From contig JAYFPZ010000003.1 of NCBI GenBank assembly GCA_034927445.1, forward strand, positions 124,001 through 188,000: DNA of 64,000 nt, written 5' to 3'. The position numbers and the translations under genes were made by a program. Source of the stretch: PHAA01 sp034927445. GTDB taxonomy: Bacteria > Bacillota > Syntrophomonadia > Syntrophomonadales > Syntrophomonadaceae. The notes beneath the pieces were generated by a model. It made no database searches. It saw only the letters and a program-made list of their open reading frames with translations, and was not told the DNA's origin. Shown here piece by piece: positions 52,195 to 60,024 of this stretch (positions are counted from its first letter, which is position 1; each line of letters starts with the position of its first letter).

Positions 52195-52815
52195 ATGTCA
52201 GGAGACGGAAAAGGATGGGCCAATCCGGCACCAGCAGGCTTGGTAGCTTTAGGGGTAGCATGTTTTACCTTTTATTATATTTTATTAGGTTATGAATCAT
52301 GGGGTTTCACAAGCCCCGCAGGAGCGCTTCCCCTGTTGGGTTGTTGGCTGATGGGTGGTTTTGTTATCCAAATCGTCGTTGGGGTGGTTGAATTAATGGA
52401 GGGCAATACCACTGGCGGAAATGTTTTCACGGTTTTCTCAGCCTTCTTTATGCTGGCTGGCGGCTTAGAGTTTTTCGTTAAGTATTTTGCTGCGGCTAAC
52501 AAATGGCCTATCGCCCTTAATACTGTTGTTGACGGATGGGCCTGGCTGGCTCTGGCAATCTTTATCGTATTATGGACTCCCGCTTACTTCAAAGGCACTT
52601 CTATTCTGGCATTGGCCGTAATATTCTTGGATATCGCGGTTGTAGCCATAGCATTCATGGATCTTCAACTGCTCGACAAAGCAGTCGGGGATCCCATCGC
52701 AGCTTACACCCTCTTAATCACAGGTATTTTGGCCTTGTATTTATCTGCAGCCCTGGTTCTAAATACCGCCTTTGGCAAATCCATTTTACCCATAACTGGA
52801 CCCTGGGTGAAATAA
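52195..52815 (+). CDS. satP: Acetate/succinate transporter, SatP (GPR1/FUN34/YaaH) family
   Basis: The 206-residue protein has six membrane helices and the family signature NPAPAGLVALGVACF (compare NPAPLGL in SatP). These proteins move acetate (and succinate) across the membrane, often with protons. In an acetate-producing syntroph, export is plausible. GGGGG lies 8 nt before the ATG. It is a single-gene unit with a strong promoter, a 360-nt leader and its own terminator, which suggests careful control. Confidence 0.85.
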   Translation: MSGDGKGWANPAPAGLVALGVACFTFYYILLGYESWGFTSPAGALPLLGCWLMGGFVIQIVVGVVELMEGNTTGGNVFTVFSAFFMLAGGLEFFVKYFAAANKWPIALNTVVDGWAWLALAIFIVLWTPAYFKGTSILALAVIFLDIAVVAIAFMDLQLLDKAVGDPIAAYTLLITGILALYLSAALVLNTAFGKSILPITGPWVK

Positions 52816-52844
52816 AACTTTTTATTTCACAATATAAACAAGAC

Positions 52845-52875
52845 AAAGCCGGTGGATTTTGCCACCGGCTTTTTA
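52845..52875 (+). terminator. Rho-independent terminator of satP
   Basis: AAAGCCGGTGG (52845-52855) pairs with CCACCGGCTTT (52862-52872), followed by TTTT. It lies between convergent satP and sigK and could also work for sigK. Confidence 0.85.
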
Positions 52876-52879
52876 AACG

Positions 52880-53587
52880 TTAACCCTGCCCTGATTCAAT
52901 CCCTATTTCCCTGATTAGTTTGTTGACAGCTCTTTTCTCAATCCGTGAGACATAAGAACGGGATATCCCCAACTCCTTGGCAATCTCACGCTGAGTCCCT
53001 TTTAATCCGTTGAAAAGCCCATACCTCATTTCAATTACTTCACGTTCCCTGCCGGAGAGGGTATCCATTTTATCTTTGATTTTCTTGCCCTGCATTCTGG
53101 TTTCAATTATATCTATTATTTCGCTGTCGGTAGTCAATATGTCCATTAAGGAGATTTCGTTGCCTTCCTTATCATAACCAATAGGATCATAAATCGATAC
53201 TTCCTGACGTAGCTTTCTGATGTTGCGCAAATGCATCAGGACTTCATTTTCAATACAACGGGCTGCATAGGTGGCCAGCTTTACTCCGCGTTCATGGTTG
53301 TAGGTCCTAATTGCCTTAATCAATCCGATAGTCCCAATGGAAATAAGATCTTCCATATCTTCCCCGCTGCTTTCGTATTTTCTTACAACGTGGGCTACCA
53401 GGCGTAAATTGTGTTCTATCAGTTTGTTACGAGCTTCCAGACTGCCTTGCTGCAGTTTATCCAGATAAGCTTTCTCTTCTTCGGCTTCCAGTGGCTGGGG
53501 GAAAACCTGGTTGTTAAGGTAGCCGAACAAAAGCAGCGTACCCTTTATAACCGCAGTAATTGCAAGCGCCCAGTAAAGGATGCTCAA
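52880..53587 (-). CDS. sigK: Sporulation sigma factor sigma-K (unsplit)
   Basis: Late mother-cell sigma factor. After a hydrophobic pro-sequence (about 1-25, ILYWALAITAVIKGTLLLFGY) comes NNQVFPQPLEAEEEKAYL, then region 2 (LIEHNLRLVAHVVRKYESSGEDMEDLISIGTIGLIKAI) and region 4 (REVIEMRYGLFNGLKGTQREIAKELGISRSYVSRIEKRA). The pro-sequence is removed by SpoIVFB in B. subtilis. The start is TTG 53585-53587, with GGAGG 8 nt upstream. The gene is uninterrupted; there is no skin-like element. Confidence 0.94.
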   Translation of the reverse strand: MSILYWALAITAVIKGTLLLFGYLNNQVFPQPLEAEEEKAYLDKLQQGSLEARNKLIEHNLRLVAHVVRKYESSGEDMEDLISIGTIGLIKAIRTYNHERGVKLATYAARCIENEVLMHLRNIRKLRQEVSIYDPIGYDKEGNEISLMDILTTDSEIIDIIETRMQGKKIKDKMDTLSGREREVIEMRYGLFNGLKGTQREIAKELGISRSYVSRIEKRAVNKLIREIGIESGQG

Positions 53588-53819
53588 AGATACCACCTCC
53601 ATATTTTTTAGCGCTCTATACTATATGAAGGTGATTTGTGATATGTGACATCTATCGACAAAGTATATTATGGAAATTGGGGGATCGGTTAGTATCAAAA
53701 CAAAGACTTATTTTCCGGCTTCATTCCAGTGGAGGAGCTTCCTGCAAACCGCAACTTGCACGAGACCGCTGTAACGGTCAATTCTAATACACCAGAGTCT
53801 TTCTCTATCATTAGCCTGG
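53588..53819. other. Intergenic region upstream of sigK
   Basis: This 232-nt stretch shows no gene or strong hairpin. It must hold the sigK promoter, which in related spore-formers is used by sigma-E; I could not place it with confidence. Confidence 0.4.
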
Positions 53820-54260
53820 TTATTTTCCATTATTGTCCAGCAAGGTCAAGTTGGTAGTAGCACTGGCAATCAGATTACCCTGGGAATCGAATGCCTCTCC
53901 CACAAGATGAATGATTGTTTTGCCGAGCGATTTTATATATACAGTTACAATCAACCGGTCGTTTTCATATATAGGTTTATGGTAGGTGATATTCAGATCA
54001 ATCGTAACCATATTCATTTTTTTGGTAGTTAAATAAACCAGGGTGCCAAAGGTGTTGTCGAATGCAGCTCCTATAAATCCCCCTTGCATTGATTTACGCG
54101 GATTCGAGTAAAGGGCAAGTACCGGAAAGGCACAGGTAACACTTTTACCCACTACATACTCAACGAACTCCCATTGCATTATTGTGACACAGTTGGGCTC
54201 AGGCTTCTCTTCCATAATGCCATCCGCCAGCATTTTTTCCAAATCGGTATAAATAGTCAC
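53820..54260 (-). CDS. Hotdog-fold thioesterase, PaaI family
   Basis: The 146-residue protein has the PaaI-like hotdog core with SMQGGFIGAAFDNTFGTLVYL (active-site region, the Asp/Asn after the helix) and DLNITYHKPIYENDRLIVTVYIKSLGKTIIHLVGEA. Such enzymes hydrolyse acyl-CoA thioesters. The start is GTG 54258-54260 after GGGGAGG. It is a monocistronic gene. In a fatty-acid-oxidising syntroph it may trim stray acyl-CoAs; the substrate is not known. Confidence 0.85.
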   Translation of the reverse strand: MTIYTDLEKMLADGIMEEKPEPNCVTIMQWEFVEYVVGKSVTCAFPVLALYSNPRKSMQGGFIGAAFDNTFGTLVYLTTKKMNMVTIDLNITYHKPIYENDRLIVTVYIKSLGKTIIHLVGEAFDSQGNLIASATTNLTLLDNNGK

Positions 54261-54411
54261 TCTGCTGCCTCCCCGTATAAATATTGGTATATAGCGTTAT
54301 TACAGGCCTTGCGGTTTATAAGCTTACCAACCACAAGGCCCATTAAAATAACGTGTCGATAATTATCGTATATTCTTAATATTATATCAGCATACCCCCA
54401 GATAGTTCAGC

Positions 54412-56706
54412 TTATTGCGTAAAACTTACTGTAAATTTGTAATCAGCATCACTGAAAGTACCACCGTCACAGATCCACACATAATACGTACCGGCCGGTA
54501 CCCGAACCGCATCCGAGTTTTTATTCAATTCCGCTCTGTTGGTATAATAGTCGGTCAATTTCTGATTATCGGAATTGATCAAAAATATATGCCAGTTGCC
54601 ACTGTCAACCTGTTCATGCTGGAAGTTGATTACAATCTTGCCGTCGGTGGCTAAATCCAATCTATAGTAATCATGGTCGTCACCGCTCTGCAGATTGCCG
54701 GTAAAAGTCTGATCGGTTTTTATTGCCTGTGCCATCTGAATCTTATTGTCAGGTTCTTTTTCATACCCGTCGCCTTCGGCAGTGTACCTGACCGTCATTT
54801 TGTAATCCACGTCGCTGAAGGAACCACCGTCGGACACCCAAACATAATAGGTACCCGCTGGTACGCGAAGATTTATCGAATTTCGGTTTAATTCACCGGC
54901 ACTGGCATAAAAATCAGCCATTTTATGATTATCAACATCCAGAATGGCAACGTGCCAGTTGCCGCTGTCTACTTGTTCATGCTGCAGGTTCACGCTCATT
55001 TTCCCCGGAGACGCAAAATCCAGCTTGTAATAGTCGTTGTCATCGCCACTCTGCAGATTCCCCGTATAAGACTGATTTTCCTTAATCGGTTCAGCCGATT
55101 GGATATTGCCATTGGATTCTTTTTCAAAAAAGTCTTCCTCTTCAACATATTGGGCAGTCAGCTTGTAATCGGTGTTACTAAATGAACTACCCTGGCTGAC
55201 CAAAATATAACATTCTCCTTTACCTACCCGTAAATTGACTGAAGACTTATTTATATCGTCACGCCCGGCGGCAAATTCAGTTAATTTGTTGTTTTCACTG
55301 CTTAGCACAACAACATTCCATGTGCCGTTTTCCACCTGGTCGTGCAGAATATTCACACTTAATTTCCCGGCTGTGGGAATCTCCAATTTAAAATAGTCCT
55401 GATCCCGATCGGTCTGAAGGTTAGCCTTGTAGGTCTGGTTGACTTTGATTCCCTGTGCTGCTTGAATACTATCGTTGGGTTCTTGTTCCTTATCTCCTGA
55501 CACAGCAATGGCGGGCTCAGCTGGTGGTTGTGATGATGCCACCATGGCCGCAATTGTTGGCGGCAAAAGGCTTGGAAAAAACTTGACTACAACCCAGCCG
55601 CTGCAACCCAGCAACAATATGATAGCCAGCATCGCTTTCCATAAGATGCCCTCTTTCTTCTTCCCCTTTGGGGCAGAAATTTGCTTGGTTCCATTATTAA
55701 CCGCCGATCTCCCGTCAATATTGGAGGCGAGAGGCGGGGAAACGTTTTTTTGATTCATTCGGGGTAATTGTTGCAGCAATTCGGTGTCAGCCGGCAGAGT
55801 CTTGGTTCCCGTACCTGTTTGATTTTTTCCTAAAATGGATAAAAACTCTTTGCTATTGGCCGGCCTTACATCGGGTTCCATAGCCACTGATTTCATAATC
55901 GCCGCTTCCAGGGCCGGATTTACTTGTACTACCTTAGAAGGGGGAATGAACTTAAAAGGGGATTTGGTCGGATCTATTCCCGTCAGCAGATAGTGCAGGG
56001 TAGCTCCTAAAGAATAGATATCCGAGCGTATATCGGTCTGTTTCTGGCCATACTGCTCCGGTGGAGCAAAACCCGTCGACCCATATGCGGTGGTATCCAT
56101 AGCCGCATCAGATTTAAAGTGGCGGGCGATCCCAAAGTCGATTAATTTTATCCTGCCGTCTGAGGTTAACATAATATTTGATGGTTTGAGGTCCCGAAAA
56201 ATAATAGGAGGGTTTTGACTATGGAGATAATCCAAGATTGAGGCCAGCTCTATAGCCCATTGCATTACTTCGCCCTGAGGAATCCTGCCTCTTTTTCTCA
56301 AAACGGAACTGAGATTCTCCCCGTCAATGTATTCCATAACCAGATACCATTTATCTTCGCCTTCCGCAAAGAAATCAGATATTGCTGGTAAAGCGGGATG
56401 TTTTAAATGGCTTAAAATGGCGGCTTCTTTCTTAAATGCGGCCACGGCCTCCTGGAGCTTATCAGGCCCAACTGCTTTGGCACTCATCTCCTTAATGGCC
56501 GAGTAACGGTTGTTAAGTCTTAAATCCTCGGCAAGGTATACAGCTCCCATGCCCCCCCGGCCCAGAACCTTGATCACTTTATAACGATTCTGGAGCAAAA
56601 CTCCGGCATTGAGTTGGCCCGTAGAACCACTCAAACTAAAACCGCATTCCGAACAAAAAGCAGCCTCTTCAAGATTTTCAGCATTACATGCCGGGCATTT
56701 CATCAT
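54412..56706 (-). CDS. Zinc-ribbon Ser/Thr protein kinase with three PPC repeats
   Basis: Residues ~2-25 are a zinc ribbon (CPACNAEN, CSECGFSL). Residues ~45-300 are a Hanks-type kinase: GRGGMGAVYLAED, AIKEM (Lys), FRDLKPSNIM (Phe replaces the usual His), IDFGIAR and SDIYSLGATLHYLLTG. One membrane helix lies at ~360-380. Outside, three tandem PPC-like repeats follow (about 405-515, 520-630, 635-764), each with EPNDSIQ-type opening, DDDYYKLD and GTYYVWVSDGGSFSD. The kinase probably senses something outside through these domains. GGGGGGAG precedes ATG 56706/56703. Confidence 0.9.
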   Translation of the reverse strand: MMKCPACNAENLEEAAFCSECGFSLSGSTGQLNAGVLLQNRYKVIKVLGRGGMGAVYLAEDLRLNNRYSAIKEMSAKAVGPDKLQEAVAAFKKEAAILSHLKHPALPAISDFFAEGEDKWYLVMEYIDGENLSSVLRKRGRIPQGEVMQWAIELASILDYLHSQNPPIIFRDLKPSNIMLTSDGRIKLIDFGIARHFKSDAAMDTTAYGSTGFAPPEQYGQKQTDIRSDIYSLGATLHYLLTGIDPTKSPFKFIPPSKVVQVNPALEAAIMKSVAMEPDVRPANSKEFLSILGKNQTGTGTKTLPADTELLQQLPRMNQKNVSPPLASNIDGRSAVNNGTKQISAPKGKKKEGILWKAMLAIILLLGCSGWVVVKFFPSLLPPTIAAMVASSQPPAEPAIAVSGDKEQEPNDSIQAAQGIKVNQTYKANLQTDRDQDYFKLEIPTAGKLSVNILHDQVENGTWNVVVLSSENNKLTEFAAGRDDINKSSVNLRVGKGECYILVSQGSSFSNTDYKLTAQYVEEEDFFEKESNGNIQSAEPIKENQSYTGNLQSGDDNDYYKLDFASPGKMSVNLQHEQVDSGNWHVAILDVDNHKMADFYASAGELNRNSINLRVPAGTYYVWVSDGGSFSDVDYKMTVRYTAEGDGYEKEPDNKIQMAQAIKTDQTFTGNLQSGDDHDYYRLDLATDGKIVINFQHEQVDSGNWHIFLINSDNQKLTDYYTNRAELNKNSDAVRVPAGTYYVWICDGGTFSDADYKFTVSFTQ

Positions 56707-56762
56707 GTCTCCCCCCAAATATTATCAATATTTAGAACATAATATCTTTAAGCTCCGTCGTT

Positions 56763-57149
56763 TTAGACATTGATATCGGCTATAGCGCTATATTGCATTA
56801 CCGCATAGCCCAGATATGCCCAGATCAGTACCCCGATAATGGTTGAAAATGAGAAATAGGTAAACGGGAATAATAAAGTAAATGCATATCCCCATAATCC
56901 ATAGGGCAGATATTTAATATTCGGTGAGACCAGAGTAACCAGACACCCCAGTAAAAATCCCCAATAGCCCAAGGTAGAAAGGATGTTCAAAGGTGCGTAG
57001 ATATGAACCAGTCCCAGAATTTCATTGATAAACATCAGGCCCAGACTTCCGAACAGGACATAGATATCAACCGGCATCAATAAATTGGCCCATTCAAATC
57101 CGCCGAGCCATTTCTTTAATTCTCGGCGTACATTGCTAAACTGCTGCAT
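56763..57149 (-). CDS. Small four-helix membrane protein of unknown function
   Basis: The 128-residue protein has an N-terminal basic part, then about four membrane helices (about 25-45, 52-72, 75-90, 95-122). GGAGG precedes the ATG. It lies between the zinc-ribbon coiled-coil gene and the kinase, in the same run. I recognise no family; the position suggests a role in the phosphosignalling system. Confidence 0.65.
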   Translation of the reverse strand: MQQFSNVRRELKKWLGGFEWANLLMPVDIYVLFGSLGLMFINEILGLVHIYAPLNILSTLGYWGFLLGCLVTLVSPNIKYLPYGLWGYAFTLLFPFTYFSFSTIIGVLIWAYLGYAVMQYSAIADINV

Positions 57150-57170
57150 GGTAAGACCTCCATTCCTTTA

Positions 57171-57647
57171 TTAAAATTTTTTCCCGCAAGCGGTGCAGAA
57201 CTTGGCGTTGGAAGCCATCACATTGCCACAGCTGCATACTCTTTGGTTGTCATCAACTTGATCCATAATCGGTTCTGCACTTACAGAATCGTCTAATTTA
57301 AAATGATATCCACATTGGGGGCAAAACCTTGTTTCCGCCGGAACCATATTGCCGCATACACATTCCTTGGTGTTCTTAACCTCTAATATTTTATTGTTGA
57401 TTGCTTCAATATCAGTTTCGCAAGCCATAATTTCATGATAAATATTCTCAAGTTCACTATTGATGCTTGAAAAGTCGTCATTGCGATAAGCCTTGTATAC
57501 CAGCTGACCAATAGCCGTATATTTGCTTTCAATTTCTTTTTGTTTCATGCTTATCTGCATTTTTAGCCGATTGGTTTCAACTGCTACTTTGGCCTGTTTG
57601 CCGGTTTCGCTCACCCCCTGTTTCAATTTATCAAAAAACCCAGCCAT
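57171..57647 (-). CDS. Coiled-coil protein with two C-terminal zinc ribbons
   Basis: The ~158-residue protein opens MAGFFDKLKQGVSETGKQAK, continues as a coiled coil (about 25-95), and ends in two zinc ribbons (CVCGNMVPAETRFCPQCG; CSCGNVMASNAKFCTACG). The start is ATG 57645-57647 with GAGGAGGGG 8 nt upstream. It is cytosolic. The ribbons match those of the kinase and TPR proteins nearby, hinting at shared interactions. Confidence 0.75.
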   Translation of the reverse strand: MAGFFDKLKQGVSETGKQAKVAVETNRLKMQISMKQKEIESKYTAIGQLVYKAYRNDDFSSINSELENIYHEIMACETDIEAINNKILEVKNTKECVCGNMVPAETRFCPQCGYHFKLDDSVSAEPIMDQVDDNQRVCSCGNVMASNAKFCTACGKKF

Positions 57648-57656
57648 TTTTTGCAC

Positions 57657-58006
57657 CCCTCCTCTTTATTTTCCCAAATTTATATATTAGTCAAAAAATG
57701 CTAAAATCCTCCAATATTTTACCTGATCATTTACTTTTTTGACTTATACTTGTATCTACTCCCAAAATATATCACCGCCTTTGTTTTTTTACTCAAACCT
57801 TATATCTCATTCCATTTAATCTTGCTTATATCATACAGAGTATTATCTATAGAAGACATGACGCCGAGGTGAGAGATTCATGATATATCAATAATAGTCT
57901 TTGATGTAAAAAACCGGCCGTGAAGACCGGTTTAGATTGTAGCTGTACAGTTCTCTATAATACTAGAAAGACTTATATGGTTTTAATCTCTAAAACTATT
58001 TACGGT
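57657..58006. other. Intergenic region with terminator
   Basis: The stretch is AT-rich. Its only clear element is the terminator at 57904-57933. No gene is supported; the promoter of the zinc-ribbon/kinase run probably lies between 57660 and 57850 on the minus strand. Confidence 0.45.
57904..57933 (-). terminator. Rho-independent terminator after the TPR gene
   Basis: AAACCGG (27-33 side, 57927-57933) pairs with CCGGTTT (57911-57917 complement) around a 9-nt loop, followed on the minus strand by TTTTTTAC. Confidence 0.7.
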
Positions 58007-59809
58007 TTAACCTTCATTACTACCTACTGGATCTGTAGTGGACACCCATGAACCATTGACATATTTCAAATAACCACTCCGATCAAATTTAGCTTTATAA
58101 ATATTCCCGGTAACAGCCATGACATAATAGTCTCCAGCAACGTCAAAATGATTAGCAAGATTCCAATAACCTGTTCTATAACTATAGAATAGGTCTCCTC
58201 TTTTATTAGTATAATGGCCACCTACTTGGTAATTTCCACCTCCAGCCATAAGCTTCTGCACTTCAGGAAGTTTTATCACCAAATCCTGTGCCTGTGCCTG
58301 AGTAATGATTGCAGTCGAACTAGTTAGATTGGATTGGGGCTGCTTGGTCGAAGGCACGGTAATAACTGCTTGATCCTGATTACTTTTTGTATTAACCTCG
58401 GGTTGGGTATCGACTGCTTTTTGTAAATCGGTTTCAACCTTCTGGGTGCCTATGCTTGTATTTTCTCTTATTAAAGTGTCTAAATTAACTGGAATCTGAA
58501 TTTGATTGTTTATTAATTCTTCCATTATCTTCACCACTGGTCTCCAATCATACAGCAAAGCCTGGGCGGTATATCTATTTAGAGAAGAGTCTACACTATT
58601 CAGATTCTGCAGCAAGGCAATAGCTTCCAGGTTGGCCGGGTTGGCCTGTAGTGCCTTGATGGCGTACGTTCGGGCTTTTTCCTGGTCACCTGCACTCAAG
58701 TAATATTCGGCCAAATCGCTTAAAAGGCTGTCGGATAATTTCTTATCATCCAGCTTCGCGATAATTGCATTGGCGCCGCTTAGATCTCCGGTTTTCACTA
58801 TGGCGATGGCTGCAAAAATACTGGCTTTCAGGTTGCTTTGATCCTGTTGCAGGCTGTCTTTATAGATTGTTAAGGCCTGCGGGTAGTCTTCAGCCAGGTA
58901 GAAACCGCAAAATTTCAGCATGGCGGCCAGAGGCTGATTGGCCGTTAATTGACTGGCTTTTATCTGCAAATCTGCATAGCGTCCTTGAAAAATATCTTTT
59001 AATATCAGGTAGGCTTCCTGCTGGCTGATCTCGAAGCTGAGTGATTTTACTATATTGTCAAATGCTTCATCTGCTTTTCCATTCTGCTTGAGAAAGAGGG
59101 CCAGGGTATTATATCCCCGGTAGTCATTGGGGTTCTGTTCTAAAGCCTGTCGAAGCATGGCTTCAGCCTTGTTGTTATCTCCTTGCTGTTGATAGACCAT
59201 GGCCAGACCCCAATAGGCTTCCAGGCAGTTCGGGCTGCTGTTTTTTATCTCCTCAAAGGCTTTTTCGGCATTATCTAATTGCCCCTGATCTATGTACATT
59301 CCAGCCAAGCCTAGTTGCAGGGTTTGTTGCTTGTCTTGATTTACTGCGGTTATACCTTTATCATAGGCAGCCTTGGCTTCATCATACTTGCCCTGCAGGG
59401 TATATACTCTTGCCAAACCCTGATACCCTTTAATTTCTTTGGGATCGATTTTTATCACTTCATTAAATGCCAGGATGGCCTTTTCATAATCGTTTTCACT
59501 GATATATTTGATCGCCAAATTCAGTTGTTTCTGGGTTCTGACTTCAGTACTGCCGTAACTATTCCACCCCCAGAAGCCCCCCATCGCAATTACAACTGCC
59601 AGCAGCGCGCCAATAATTACTTTAGGACTTATAATCCTTCGGCTTCGTTTGGAGTGGACTTCATTTACAGAGGATTGCGTCTGATCATTTAACTGGTCAC
59701 GTTCCTCAAATGTCACCGTTTGGGCCGGTTGCTGGACAGACGCCCCGCAATTGATACAAAAACGGCTTCCCGTAGACAACGCCTGCCCACATTGAGTACA
59801 ATACTTCAT
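58007..59809 (-). CDS. Zinc-ribbon, membrane-anchored TPR protein
   Basis: The 600-residue protein opens with a zinc ribbon (CTQCGQALSTGSRFCINCG). A membrane helix lies at ~62-82, and about eight to ten TPR repeats follow (about 90-400; examples YEKAILAFNEVIKIDPKE and DNAEKAFEEIKNSSPN). The C-terminal ~120 residues are a separate domain (LPEVQKLMAGGGNYQ, GDLFYSYRTGYWNLA) of unknown type. The start is ATG 59807-59809 after GAGGGAGAG; the frame to 59899 is spurious. It lies in the signalling cluster and ends with its own terminator. Confidence 0.82.
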   Translation of the reverse strand: MKYCTQCGQALSTGSRFCINCGASVQQPAQTVTFEERDQLNDQTQSSVNEVHSKRSRRIISPKVIIGALLAVVIAMGGFWGWNSYGSTEVRTQKQLNLAIKYISENDYEKAILAFNEVIKIDPKEIKGYQGLARVYTLQGKYDEAKAAYDKGITAVNQDKQQTLQLGLAGMYIDQGQLDNAEKAFEEIKNSSPNCLEAYWGLAMVYQQQGDNNKAEAMLRQALEQNPNDYRGYNTLALFLKQNGKADEAFDNIVKSLSFEISQQEAYLILKDIFQGRYADLQIKASQLTANQPLAAMLKFCGFYLAEDYPQALTIYKDSLQQDQSNLKASIFAAIAIVKTGDLSGANAIIAKLDDKKLSDSLLSDLAEYYLSAGDQEKARTYAIKALQANPANLEAIALLQNLNSVDSSLNRYTAQALLYDWRPVVKIMEELINNQIQIPVNLDTLIRENTSIGTQKVETDLQKAVDTQPEVNTKSNQDQAVITVPSTKQPQSNLTSSTAIITQAQAQDLVIKLPEVQKLMAGGGNYQVGGHYTNKRGDLFYSYRTGYWNLANHFDVAGDYYVMAVTGNIYKAKFDRSGYLKYVNGSWVSTTDPVGSNEG

Positions 59810-60024
59810 TAAACTCTCTCCCTCACGCGTTAACCTCGTTATTATCTGCCGATAAAATAACATCGGTTGTTTCCCTTCCACTAATATTATGCCATCCACT
59901 TATTTAATCACATGAGCTATTGATAATACCTGTATGATAAAACGATGATATAAGAAGATAAAATAATATGGCGTGCTGGCATGATGACATATTCGATATT
60001 TCCGTGCCATCAAACAACCTTGGT

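Noticed and set aside
52195..52815. AmiS/UreI urea-amide channel as identity of the six-helix protein
   Set aside because: The NPAPAGL motif near the N-terminus is the signature of the SatP/GPR1/FUN34/YaaH family.
52880..53587. Skin-type interruption of sigK
   Set aside because: The gene is continuous from the pro-sequence to the region 4 end.
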